Origin: Anolis sagrei
Taxonomy: Eukaryota > Chordata > Lepidosauria > Squamata > Anolidae
Length of the DNA: 64,000 nt
Assembly (NCBI RefSeq): GCF_037176765.1
Contig: NC_090022.1
Location: 49,787,209-49,851,208, forward strand
Direction: 5' to 3'
A model generated the notes under the pieces. It did no database searches and was not told the DNA's origin. It saw only the letters and a list, made by a program, of their open reading frames with translations. A program made the translations under genes and the position numbers. The first letter of the stretch is position 1. Each line of letters starts with the position of its first letter. Positions 25,561-39,300 of the stretch are shown piece by piece.

Positions 25561-28500
25561 GGGGTGCAGCCACACTGGAGCTTCCCCCCGCAGCTGCTTA
25601 AGAATGTTCGAATGCTGAGGCTGGCCAGTCAGAAACCATATGTAAATTAGTAGGTCGAGATAACTCATGCATGGGCCAACTTGGGCTCTCCAGGTGTTTT
25701 GGACTCCAACTCCCACCATTCCTGACAGCCTCAGGAATGGTGGGAGTTGGCAGCTGAAGGGGAAAAGGAAAGGGTCTGAGGCTGTCAGGAATGGTGGGAG
25801 TTGGAGTCCAAAACACCTGGAGGGCACAAGTTGGCCCATGCCTGCTATAGACCTTGTAAAACTACAACTTTCCAGGATTTGTTTCCATGCTTTTCATGAT
25901 TACACGGAGCACCGTTACCTTCCCACAGAAGCAATACCTATTGATCTACTCACATTTGCATGTTTTCGAACTGCAAGGTTGGCAGAAGTTGGGGCTAACA
26001 GTGGGAGCTCACTCCACTCTCTGGATTTGAACCGTTTTGGTCATCAAGTTCAGCAGCTCGGTGGTTTAACCCACTGCACCACCAATTTAAGATACAAATT
26101 CAACTTAAGATCAAACCTGCCATTCATAACTTGGGGACTTCCTGTATGTGCTACTACAGAAATCATTCACTTGTTATTCTTCCCACTTTTTATCCAGATA
26201 ACGCAGTATTCCCCCTTACCTTTATCCACAATCAGAGGATTGTAAGAGATGAAGGTGATATGAAAAATGTCATTTGTGCCCTTCTGTTTACCAGCCTCAG
26301 TCTCTGATTGATTGATTGATTGATTGATTGATCTGTTATTTCCAGCAGGCCTGTCCTCCAAATATGTTTATCTACTACTACTACTACAAAAAAAATTAGA
26401 ATGTAATAGGCAACTTTCCTGCAGCTGTAGACCAAACATGTGCAGCCTGGGGACTGTTGTTGAGGGCCTTTCCAGGAATTTCTGCCTTGTCTGTCATCTT
26501 AGGTGAATCTATCACAGGGCTTTCCTTGCAAGGTTTGTTTGGAGAGGGTTTGCAATTGCCTTCCTCCAGGGGCTGAGAGTGTGTGACTTGCTCAAGGTCA
26601 TCCAGTAGGTTTACATGTCGGAACATGTCTGGTCTCCAGAGTCCTAATCTAACTACGTTTTGCTAAACAAAGAAGCTGCATTCAAACCTGAATTTCAAGC
26701 TACAAGCTTGGGGTTGTAATGGTTGTTAATCAAATGGATGGATGGAATATTTCGCTTTGCAATTCATTCTTTATTGAAGTATTTGAATACCTTGGTTTAT
26801 TCAGCTTTCACGCCTGAGAGCATCTTCAGGTTCAATGGAAGTTGTCTTATACTGAGTCAGGCCTGTTTGTTATCCTGTCTGACAGCCTCTTTCCAGACTT
26901 TCGGACAGAATTGTTTCCTAACTCTACCTGGATCTGGTCTGCATTGAACCTGAAACCTTTGCGTGATTGGTAATTATTATCTTAAGACTCACACCCATTC
27001 AATAAACCTGTAAGTTAAGTGCAGACACACAATACCTGTTTAATTTATGAAACCGGGTGTCATGCAAGAATTGAGATGTCATGGGAGCATCGGGAGTCAG
27101 CAACAAGCCTGCCTCTCAGGAGATTCGAGGCCAAATTTCCTTGATTGGAGCCTTGAAAGGGTTAGGGTTTTTAGCTTAAATGCTGCTAACATTTTAATTT
27201 GGGAAATAAAGGGTATGTGTACCAAGTTTGGCCCAGGTCCATCAAGCCACATAGAAGCCTTTGAGGTACAAACACACATGCGTACGTATTTTCACTTTTA
27301 TTTGTATAGATGAGTCTATTAATAGGATGAATATGGAGAAAGCCTTTCAGAAGTGAAGTGGAAAAATTGTGTTGCATCTGAGTTCTCCTTTGTGGTTTCT
27401 TTGGGAAACATCTGGTTATCCAGCGCAGCAAGCAGGATGCTTAACTAGATAATAGAGTTAGGAAACGTTATCATTGTGGACTACAGTTCCCAAAATCCCC
27501 CAGAAACCAGTGTGGCCACCAGGGAGACAATGAGTTAAACCCTTGTGCCAGCAGGACCGAAGACCAACAAGTCAGAGATTTTAATCTGGGGAGAGCTCCC
27601 TCTCTCAGCTTCAGCTCTCAATGCAGGGACATGAGAGAAGCCTCCCACAAGGATGGTAAAAACATCAAAACATCCAGGCGTCCCCTGGGCAACGTCCTTG
27701 CAGATGTCCAATTCTCTCACACCAGAAGCGACATGCCGTTTCTCAAGTTGCTCCTGACACGAAAAACAAAAAACCAGGAGGGCTCTGAGTTGTGGTCCAA
27801 AAAAGTAATTTTTCCAAGCTCTTCTACACTCTTCAAATGCAGAAAATTTCTTATGTAATAAGAATTTTTGAAAAATACCTTTGTATATCATTTCTGTTTG
27901 CATAGTGGGCCACAGTGCACATTACTTGGAATTTGGATACCTGCAGCTGTATTTAAGCAAAAACATGAATTGCAAACTCAGATTTCCTAAGTGTTGTGTA
28001 GTTGGACCTGATTCTATTCTGTCCAAGTCAGACCATCTGATGAAAAGGTTGTTTAACTCATTTTCTTAATTTAAATAGCATTTGCTTTCTCTTCCATAGG
28101 AAAAAAAATCAAATATGTATTAACACAAACCTGTCAGTGTAACTGCATGAAAGTTCTGATGTTTTCATTCACTATTAGGAAAAATCAGTTTTGGGTCAGC
28201 AAATGTTGGCAAAGTCTCTAAAATACTATGAATAATGTATTACCTTCCCATGAAGGAAATTGCAGTCTTGCAGATTTCTTCTGAAACTCTTGAGGCAATA
28301 AACCCAGTCAAATGTTGTGGCTTGGGGATGTATGTGAAATATCACCAGAATCTATATATATTTTACTATTAAACCCCTGTGCCAGCAGGACTGAAGACCA
28401 ACAGATCACAGATTCAAATCTGGGGAGAGTGTGGATGAGCTCCCTCTGTCAGCTCCGGCTCTCTATGCGGGGACATGACAAAAGCCTCCCACAAGGATGG

Positions 28501-31500
28501 TAAAACATCAAAACATCCTGGCGTCCCCTGGCCAACATCCTTGCAGACGGTCAATTCTCTCACACCTGAAGCAATTTGCAGTTTCTCAAGTCACTCCTCA
28601 CATACACAAAAAAACTATTATAGTGCACACAATGTATACTCCTGATTTCCATCGTCACCAGCATGCTGGTCATTCCTAGTTTCTAGGATTTCTTATTTAT
28701 TTTCATGTCAATAGAACCATAATTAGAACTACTTTAATCAGGACTTTGGGTTGGCTGCTTTTTAAAAGGAGGCCCAGAACACTTGAATGAAGGATTTTGC
28801 TAGATTTGTTCCTTTGCTTCTCCCAGCAGGAAATATTTTGTATTTGGAGAAGCAAGCATTATTTGAAGCTTCCCTTTACATTGACTGTACAATGTGAATA
28901 TCTGAGGTAGAAGTTGCTAGATTATGTTCTTGAAAACTGTAGGATCAATTGTGTGCTGGATATTGCAGAGCTAAGTGATCAAGCAGCTGGAGCAACTCTC
29001 TGAAAAGTAAGGTTACAAGGTTTGATGACGTTAGTGCTTCACTTGTAAATTCATAAATATTTTTCTAACTTTAAAAACCAAATTAGTGTCAAATTTCTAT
29101 ATGTCATCAATCTAAATATCTACAGTGAGCCTTTTGTATCTATGTTGGGGACCGTGGGTGGCGCAATGGGTTAAATCCTTGTGCTGCTGAACTGCTGACC
29201 TGAAGGTTGGCAGTTTGAATCTGCGGGATGGGGTGAGCTCCTTGCTCCTGCCAACCTAGCAGTTCGAAAACATGTAAAGAGATACAAAGGTTCTGGTCAT
29301 TGGTCCATAAACACATACAAAACATAATAAAAACAAAATTTGACATGAAGCCAGAATACTATTTATTGAACATAACAAACTTTGACCTAAAGAGCAACAA
29401 GGAAAATTTTTTTTTACTTATTAACAGCAGCAAGAATTCTAATTGCACAAAAATGGAAGATAAAAGAAATCCCCTCAAACGGATTGGATCAAGAAGGCAG
29501 TAGAATTTATGGACTCGGACAGACTTTCGTACTTGTTAAAGGATCAAAGTAAAGGGAAACAAACCAACTGGAACCAATTAAAAGAATACTTAAAAGGGAA
29601 AAATAAACTTAATATATAACATTAAATACTAGAAGTCAAATAGAATAAGGAACAAAGTTAGACCATAAGAAGATGTTGAAAACCCCAAGACACAACCTCT
29701 GTGGACTGAACGGAAGTCAACAATGGTTTACCACCATTCCTCTCATACTACCTTTCTTCTCCTTTTTTCCCCCCTCTTCCCTTTCCCCCTACCTCATACC
29801 GATACCTTTCCCCAACCTTTCCCTGACACTCCCTACCCTTAACCCCACTCTATTTATCTTCCTACTGTCCTATTACCCCGATTGTTTCCCCTCTTTCATT
29901 GTTAAAGGAAAAAAACACAATAAAGATTATTATATATATAAAAAGGAAAACATGCAAATGTCAATAGATCAATAGGCACTGCTTTGGCAGGAAAAGGCAA
30001 AAAAGACGCTCCATGCAATCATGCCAGCCACATGACCAGGAGGTGTCTACGGACAATGCAGGCTCCTCAGCTTAGAAATGGAGAAGAGCACCTTCCCCCA
30101 GAACTGGAGATGAGCATTGCCTCCAGAGTTGGAAATGAAATGAGAAGCCTTTGCCTTTGCCTGTATCGTTGTGTCTCATTGTATTTCATTGTGACAAGGC
30201 ACTGAGTGTTTTCCTGTATCTGTTTATTTGTTGCAATCCGCTCTGAGTCCCTTTGGGGAGAAGGGCAGAATATAAATAAAGTGTTGTTGTTGTTGTGTGG
30301 GTATTGTTCTGGGAAACATGGAAACCTGGAAAAAAGAGAAATACATCATAGGATTAAATGTTGGTGATATGAAATTATACATTTCAGCATGCCTATGTTC
30401 ACAAAATTACCCTTTAATAATATTGGTTGAAATCTTGCAGATTTGGAGGGCCCACTGTTCCTTCTCTGGCATGTTGTTATCTTGAACCTTATTTTTGAAT
30501 AAGATATACCCCACACTAGAATGATGATGATGATGATGGTTTTCTGTTTTAGCATCCCACGTGATAACTGACCAGACTGAACTGCGGAAAATCAAATGCA
30601 TGGAAAAGGCAGGGATCAGCCGGACAAGAGAGCTGATGTGGTGGTGGGGAGTGAGGCTTGCAACTGTCCAGGAGCTGCTGGACCTTCTGCAAAATCTGCA
30701 GCTTTACCGGGCAGCCCAAGTGATCGCTAACTGTGAGTAATTTGAGTTTCTTCTCTTCCAGAATTATTATCATGTTTTCAGTTATGAGATGCCAATGAGT
30801 GGTTATTGATGTTAATTGTCTCGTCTGTTATTGTGTTAATTGTTTTTAAATATCTTGTTGATGTTAGCATTGAATTTTTGCTGCTACTGTTGTTAACCGC
30901 TGTGAGTCGCCTAAGGGCTGAGAACAGCGGTATACAAATAAAGTAAATAAATAAATAAATAAATATTATTAAATGGCATTTCAATCCCGCCTTTCTCAGC
31001 CCGAAGGCTACTCAAAGTGGCTTACAAATTGTCAGCAACTCGATGCCATAACAATCCACAATAAACAATTAAAACATTTAAAACATAAAATCCATACAAA
31101 ACCTATTAAAACATATATATAACCAATGTCTTCCCGTTAATCTCATTTTCCAGTACCATCGTCTAAGCCAGGGTTTCTCAACCTGGGGGTCGGGACCCCT
31201 GTGGGGGTCGCGAGGATGTATCAGAGGGGTCGCCAAAGACCATTAGAAACCAGTATTTTCTGTTGGTCATGGGGGGTTCTGTGTGGGAAGTTTGGCACAA
31301 TTCTATCGTTGGTGGGGTTCAGAATGCTCTTTGATTGTAAGTGAACTATAAATCCCAGTAACTACAACTCCCATATGTCAAGGTCTATTTTTCCCCCCAG
31401 TGTTCACATTTGGGCATATTGAGTATGCCAAGTTTGGTCCAGATCCATCATTGTTTGAGTCAACAGTGCTGTAGGTGAATTACAACTCCAAAACTCAAGG

Positions 31501-33305
31501 CCAATGCCCACCAAACCCTTCCAATATTTTCTATTGGTCATGGGAATTGCGTATGCCAAGTTTGGTTCCATTTCATCGTTGGTGGAGTTCAGAATACTCT
31601 TTGATTGTGGGTGGGCTATCAATCCCAGCAACTACAACTCCCAAAATAAATTTGTCTGAACCCCACCAGTATTCAAATTTGGTCGTACTGGGTATTTGTG
31701 CCAAATTTGGTCCAATTAATGAAAATACATCCTTCATATCAGATATTTACATTACAGTTCATAACAGTAGCAAAATCACAGTTGTGAAGTAGCAACAAAA
31801 ATAATTTTATGGTTGGGGGTCACCACAACATGAGGAGCTGTATTAAGGGGTTGCAGCATTAGGAAGGTTGAGAAACACTGGTCTAAGCCGTTCCGTGTTT
31901 CAATCTCACATAATTCCGTGTTTGTCTGTTGCACTGCATTTCCAAAAGCTTGTTCAAAGAGCCAGTTTTTTTTACATTTTTTGAAAGGTCAGGAGGGAGG
32001 GGGCCGATCTAATATCCCCAGGGAGGGAGTTCCACAGCCGAGGGGCTACTAGTGAGAAGTCCCTGTCTCTCTTGGACATTATTTTTGAACAATCTTGTTT
32101 GTTTTCATTGTTGTAAGTTTCATAAGAGTCCCAAACTGAAGATATACTCCACACTGGGATGATGATGAATTGCCTGGCACAGGTTTATAACTGGGGTGGC
32201 AAAACCACCTCTAAGTCTTTCTTGCCTGTGAAAAGCCTAAGAGATCCATGGGGTCTCCATAAGTCAAAAAGTGACTTGAAGACAAAGTTTGTTACCACTC
32301 CAAACCTTCCTCCATTAACTCCTCCTTTTGAAACTGAATTCAGTTGCAGCATGTCAACAGCTTGGGACACAACATTAGAAGATGGAAGTACTGTTTTAAA
32401 ATACCTATTATACTCATGTATAAGTCTAGAAACTTCAGTTAAAAAGTCAGCCACCCATAACTAGGTCAAATTACGCTATGTAACATGACTTTTGTTCCTG
32501 GATTATAAATGTCATTTCCTAACTGGTTCTAATATAAAAACATTGAAAAAAATTTACCAAACAGCAAAAACTTTTATTCTGCAGGGCATCCTGCAGCACA
32601 TTTTGCTATAGTTTTTCATTGACCAAGTTAACATAGTTTGTGGCAGACACATAAACAAAGTTTCCGGAGTATAACAACTGCTTTCAAAGTAAATACCACA
32701 CAATTAAACTTGAAGTACCTTTTCAAACCAGGAACAGAAAATCTTTCAAATTTGTTATTGTGTTATTCACGGATCAGTCTGAGCCTTTGCTCTTATGAAA
32801 AAAGGAACCATACCTTTCTCTGTTCCTTTTCTCTGGGTAGTCTGTTTGCCTCTTCTTCCTTCCTATTTATTTTAATGTGTTAGTTTTAAGTTTGTTTGAT
32901 CTTCTCTCTGTGTTATTTTAGACTTCTTCATTTTTAAAGGTATCTTACTTTGTCCTTGAGTGGCCTTATGATTGTGAAAAATGGGATGCAATTTACGTAT
33001 ATATTTGAGTATAAGCCAACCCAAATATATGCCAAGGCACCTAATTTTACCACAAAAAAACTGGGAAAACATGTTGACTCCAGTATAAGTCAAAGGTGGG
33101 AAATGCAGCAACTACTGGTCAATTTCAAAATAAAAATAAAACCAATAAACTTACATTATTTGAGGCATCAGTAGGTTAAATGTTTTTGAATATTTACATA
33201 AAACTTTAATTTAAGATAAGACTGTCCAGCTCTGATTAAACCATTATTCTAACCTTCTTCAGGATAAATGCTTACGTATCCTTCCAATAATAATAAAGAG
33301 AGTAA

Positions 33306-33345
<40 letters not shown>

Positions 33346-36300
33346 GAAATGTAATAATGACAGTAATAATCAAGTAAAATAATAAATATGATAATAATAA
33401 TAAATAGAGAAAAATAATAAATGTGGCAATAATAATAATAACAGATAAAAATAATAAGTAACCTTGACTCGAGTCTAAGCCTAAGGGGGCTTTTTCAGCC
33501 TAAAAAGGGGGTTGAAAAATTCGGCTTATACTCAAGTATATACGATACTTGAAAGAGTTGTTTGTTATAATAATGTGATGAATAATATCCTTGCAGTGTA
33601 CTAATGGCCCTTTGTTTGAACGTATGTCTTTATACACATGATAATAGAGCTTTGTGTGTCCTGAAACTATTTGTACATGGAGTGCAGCCAACTTTAAGTT
33701 TGCTCTCTTCTCTCCCCTGGAAGGGATGAGATATTTCCATTTCCCATTGAAGTCTGAACTGGGGAACTGTGATTTCATACTGTGAAAATGAGCTGTGGCT
33801 CTCCTTTCTCCTCTCCCTCCTATCTCAGAGGAGTCTGGCAGCCTCATGCAAGGTCCTGTTGTAAACTATGACTGACACATGGAGCAAGGCTGGAGAATGA
33901 CTCAGCCCTTATGTGCAATCCTTCCCTTTATTGCAAATTCTTCAGACTTGTGACTCGTAAGACAATAATGTGTTGCTTGGTATGATGAAAAAAGAAGTAA
34001 TAGTAGAATAAACTGGCAGAAGTCTCCTCCCCTGGCTCTCTCCATAGGCCACAGAGTGAAGAAGTGGGAGGTGAAAGTTCAAGCTTCACCAGTGGGGAAG
34101 GAATGGGGAAATGTCCCAATTGCATGTCTGGCCCAAAAAATCCCAAGCCCACTCATGAGAAGAGCAAAGATCGCTCTTGGGACTCTTGTCCACATGGTTA
34201 AGTTCCAATGAGCCACAACGGCAAACCAAAATACAGAGCTTGTTTTCTTCCATCCACAGGACTCAATCATACATGTCAGGAGTTGTCATCATCATTACTG
34301 GCTGAGTATGATTGGCTTCCATGGTTAGAGTCTTGGTGGCAGGGCCCATAAGGGACTGCAGAGACCTATTCTGGATCTGCATGGTCTGTCACAATGAGGA
34401 CATACATTTCCAGATGGAAGGCAGTCACAACAAGGTTTTGCTTGATGCACCTTTCTCTTTCAATCTCTTTTGCTGTCCACCAGCATTCCAGTTTCCAACG
34501 TGGGTAGTCCAGTGAAGTTGATGGCTGAGAAACAAGGCTTCAATGCAGGTGGCCTTTGCTTCTTCCAGAATGCGGACATTTGTCCACCTGTCTTCCCAAG
34601 AGATTTGCAGGATTTTTCGGAGGCAACTTGAGAGTGACGTTTGTAGACGGTCCATGTTTCACAATCATACAATAGAATTAGAAGGACAATATCTTTGTAA
34701 ACAAGCATATGAAGAACTACAAGCAAACAATTCCTCAGGTGGAACAGCTTGTGTTTTCCATGCACAGAGTTTCATGCTGAAATTCAGGTTATAACACAAG
34801 AAACAGTTTATTCTTATGGGAAAAGCATTCCATAGAAACACGGTTGAACTAATCATGGGGAGTACTATATGTCCGACAGTATAGGCCCTTTGACATTTTG
34901 ACACTTTCCCACTGTATTATAATAATAATAATAATATCATAGAATCATAGAGTTGGAAAAGACCTCATGAGCCATCCAGTCCAACCCCCTGCCAAGAAGC
35001 AGGAACATTGCTTTCAAAGCACCCCTGACAGATGGCCATCCAGCCTCTGTTTAAAAGCCTCCAAAGAAGGAGCCTCCACCACACTCCGGGGCAGAGAGTT
35101 CCACTGCTGAACAGCTCTCACAGTCAGGAAGTTCTTCCTCATGTTCAGATAGAATCTCCTTTCTGGGTGCAGTGCCTAAAGACCTTGGCCTGCACTTAAA
35201 CACATTCGGCGCTGACAAGATTACCATCTCCCAGCTGCAGAAGGCCACCTTACTGGGATCTGCACGCATTATCCGCCAATACATCACACAGTCCTAGACA
35301 CTTGGGAAATGCCTGATGTGTGATCCAATACAACAGCCAGCAGAGTGCTGTGGACTCATCTTATTGTGTTTCAAATAATAATACTTTATTTGTATTATTC
35401 TGGCCTATCCAAGGGGACTCAGGGTGGATTCCAGCATACAAAGGCAAACATACAATGCCTGGAGACAACGAAACACAGATAAATGTAAAGGCTTCCCCTT
35501 CTGGCTCTGAGGAATGGTGCTCATCTCCATTTCTAAGCTGAAGAGCCTGCATTGTTTGTAGATACCTCCTGGGTCATGTGACCAGAATGACTGCATGGAG
35601 TTCCATTTACCTTCCTGCCAGGGCGGTACCTATTGATATCTCACATTTGCATGTTGACGAGCTGGGGCTAACAGCGGAGCCTCACCCCATCCCATGGATT
35701 TAAACCACCAACCTTCCGGTCAGCAAGTTCAGCAGCTCAGCGGTTTAACCATTGCGCCACCGCGGCCCCACGTTGCACACCCGCAACTGGAGGGTCATAC
35801 ATTGCCCATTATTAAAGGCTGGATACTGTTATGATACAGCATTCTTGACATGTTTGGCATTGATTTATTTATCGTGTCAGTATCAACCAGACAATTGTAT
35901 TACATTTTTAACAAATTTTTAATAAACAGACAAAACAGAGTTTGCAAGCTTGGTAGTTGATTAAATGTCCTTTGACCAGTATCTGGCCACTTGGAGTGCC
36001 TCTGGTGTTGCTGCAAGGAGGTCCTCCATTGTGCATGTGGCAGGACTCAGGTTGCATTGCATCAGGTGGTCAGTGGTTTGCTCTTCTCCACACTCGCATG
36101 TTGTGAATTCCACTTTGTAGCTCCATTTCTTAAGATTGGCTCTGCATCTTGTGGTGCCAGAGCACAGTCTGTTCAGCGCCTTCCAAGTCGCCCAGTCTTC
36201 TGTGTGCCCGGGGGGGGGGGGGGGAGTCTCTCATTTGGTATTAGCCGTTGATTGAGGCTCTGGGTTTGGGCCTGCCACTTTTGGACTCTTGCTTGCTGAG

Positions 36301-39300
36301 GTATTCCAGCGAGTGTCTCTGTAGATCTTAGAAAACTTGATTTAAGTCATTGACATGCTGGCTGATACCCAAACAAGGGATGAGCTGGAGATGTCTCTGC
36401 CTTGGTCCTTTCACTATTGGCTGCTACTTCCCGGGTGATGTCAGGTGGTGGCTAAACAGTGTAATTTTCCAGTGGTGTAGGGCGCAGACACCCCGTGATA
36501 ATGCGGCATGTCTCATTAAGAGCCACATCCACTGTTTTAGCGTGGTGAAATGTGTTCCACACTGGGCATGCATACTCAGCAGCAGAGTAGCATAGCGCAA
36601 GGGCAGATGTCTTCACTGTATCTAGTTGTGATCCCCAGGTTGTGCCAGTCAGCTTTCGTATGATATTGTTTCTAGCACCCACATTTTGCTTGATGTTTAG
36701 GCAGTGCCTCTTGTTGGTAAGAGCACGGTCCAGAGTGCCTCCCAGGTATTTGGGTGTGCTGCAATGCTCCAGTGGGATTCCTTCCCAGGTGATCCTCAGA
36801 GCTCGGGATGCTTCTCTGTTCTTGAGATGAAAAGCACATGTCTGTGTTTTAGATGGGTAAGGGATCAGCTGGTTTTCCCTGTAATAGGCAGTAAGGGCAC
36901 CTAGAGCTTCGGAGAGCTTCTGTTCAACCATCTCAAAGCTCCCTGCTTGAGCATTGATATGAAGAACTTGTTGCATTCATTGCCTTGCTGACATAAGTAA
37001 TTTTGTTTAACTGTTTTACTCCTTCCTGTCGTTGAGACTGGTGACAGAAACACCCACTAAATCCCATTCTTGGGTAATGCTTTCCTTCACTTTTTCCATG
37101 CCCACAGTTATTTTTAGATGCTCATATGATGTAGTCCTGGGCTTTCCAAAGTTTGTTCAAAAATATAGTTAACATATTTTCCTTCTGTTTGGTCTCTCAG
37201 TTTAGGAAAAATGGAAAGTTAAAGTTTCTGCTACCTTCAATTAAACCTTTCCAGATTGTCTCTCCACCAGTCCGTTCAAAGTACCTTTATACTCTCATTT
37301 ATCAAGTGGATCTTCTGAAAATATTAACAAAAAATCCCCCCAAAATCTAAAAATGATAAACAACAATATATAAATAACATAAAAGGTAAAGGCATTTTCA
37401 GCATTAAAAGCCAACAAGGAATAACCCTGCCCTGATCCAGTAGCCCTTTTCTCTTTCTTCTAGCTGCCCATTGCTCTGGCTTCAGAGGGAGGGAAGAGCA
37501 GCCAGTATTAGACACATGTAACCCCCTCCCCTGCTTTCATTCACATTTCCTTTTATTTCCCATTTAGATTGAAACTTTGACCGGGGAACTATTTAATAAA
37601 ATGTAAGCCGTTCTGGGAATGTATTTGGCTAAAGCAGAGTTTCTCAGCTTTCCTAGTGCCGCGACCTCTTAATACAGTTCATGTTGTGGTGACCCCCAAT
37701 CGTAAAATTATTTTTGTTGGTACTTCATAACTATAATTTTGCTACTGATATGAATCGCAATGTAAATATCTGACATGCAGGATGTATTTTCATTCACTAC
37801 ACCAAATTTGGCACAGATACCCAATGTACCCAGATTTGAATACTGGTGGGTTTGGGGGGGGGGGATGTTTTTGTCATTTGGGAATTGTAGTTGCTGGGAT
37901 TTATAGTTCACCTACAATCAAAGAGAATTCTGAACCCCACCAATGATCGAATTAGGCCAAACTTCCCACACAGAATCGGAAGGAAGGGTCCTGAGGCTGT
38001 GAGGAATGGTGGGAGTTGAAGTCCAAAACATCTGGAAGGCCCCAAGTTTGCTCATGCCTGATCTACACTATTGGTTGAATACAGTTTGGCACTGTAACTG
38101 ACATGGCCCAGTGCTATAGAATGATGAAAGTTGTGGTTCTACATACATAGTCTTTAGCCTTCTCTTCCAAAGTGTGCTGGTGCCTTAAGAAACTACAGAT
38201 CCCAGGATTCCATAGCATTGAGCCATGGCAGTTAACGTGGGGTCAAACTGCATTAATACTGCAGTGCGCATGCACCCTAAGTAGAAGTACTAAGTAAACA
38301 GAAATCTTGGATAAACTACCTTAAACACAGCTGTAAAAGAAAAGCAGGGTGAAAATCCAGAAAAACTAGAAAAGTAAAACTTGGGAGGGAAAGAAGAAAC
38401 GTGCATATCACAAAACTTTTGTGGATGACTTGTGCCTCCAAAAACTGAAATCTGATAAGGAGATGGGGAAATTCAGTGGGATAGTGACACAGTGTGACCT
38501 GCTGCAGACATCAGCAAGCAGTCATCACTGTCTTCAAAATATGCCTTTCTCTTGGGCAATGAGTTTGTCAATACCTCGATGTATAAATATGTGAATGTCA
38601 TTCTTCTCGTGTTACAGTTCTTTTGTGAGTGACTTGGCACAGTAAGATCCTTAGCATATTTTTTGTATTAACTTTCAAAAGATATTTCATTAAACTGGAC
38701 TTTCCGCTCCTGGATCATGGTTTTCTTTGCTGCTGTTCATGAACTGTGCTTGTTCAGACAGGCATATGTTTGTGATTATATCATTTAGTACAGCACAAGA
38801 AATATTTAAGTATGACTGTGCCTTTTGTGTGTGAGGTTTGATTGTTGCATTGAAGGAGCCAGAGTGAAGGAGGGGAGCCAGGAAGACCGAGTTCCACTGT
38901 GTCTCCTGGGTCATCGGTTGGGAGCCCCTCCCCCCAGCAACAATATAGTAATATATACTAAGAATATTGTGCTGTGCCAATATTATAATATATTGTATAC
39001 ACATATAATATTGATAATATTATAATGTAATACAATATAATATGAATAATAATCCAATATAGTAATTTTATTTTTCATATACATGTGCTATTACTTATAA
39101 TATTACAGTATAGTGGTATAGTACAATATAGTAATATATAAAACTAATTTTGTGCTATGCTAATAATATAATATATTGTATGTACATATAAATTGGAAGC
39201 TGCTCTGGGTCACCTTCGGGGTGGGAAGGGTGGCATATAAATGCCGTAAATAAATAAATAAATAAACAATAACTTTATTTTATACCCCGCCTCCATCTCC

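Noticed and set aside
24938-25573. 211-codon minus-strand frame across the IRAK2 promoter
   Set aside because: Long only because the CpG-rich DNA has few stops. It overlaps IRAK2 exon 1 antisense and part of a MITE, with no recognisable domain.
32159-32464. 101-codon + frame
   Set aside because: No homology, not bounded by splice signals that fit IRAK2 phases, and it lies next to an L2-like LINE.
34660-34765. Possible antisense coding exon
   Set aside because: The sequence is the post-RT part of a LINE, split over two frames.
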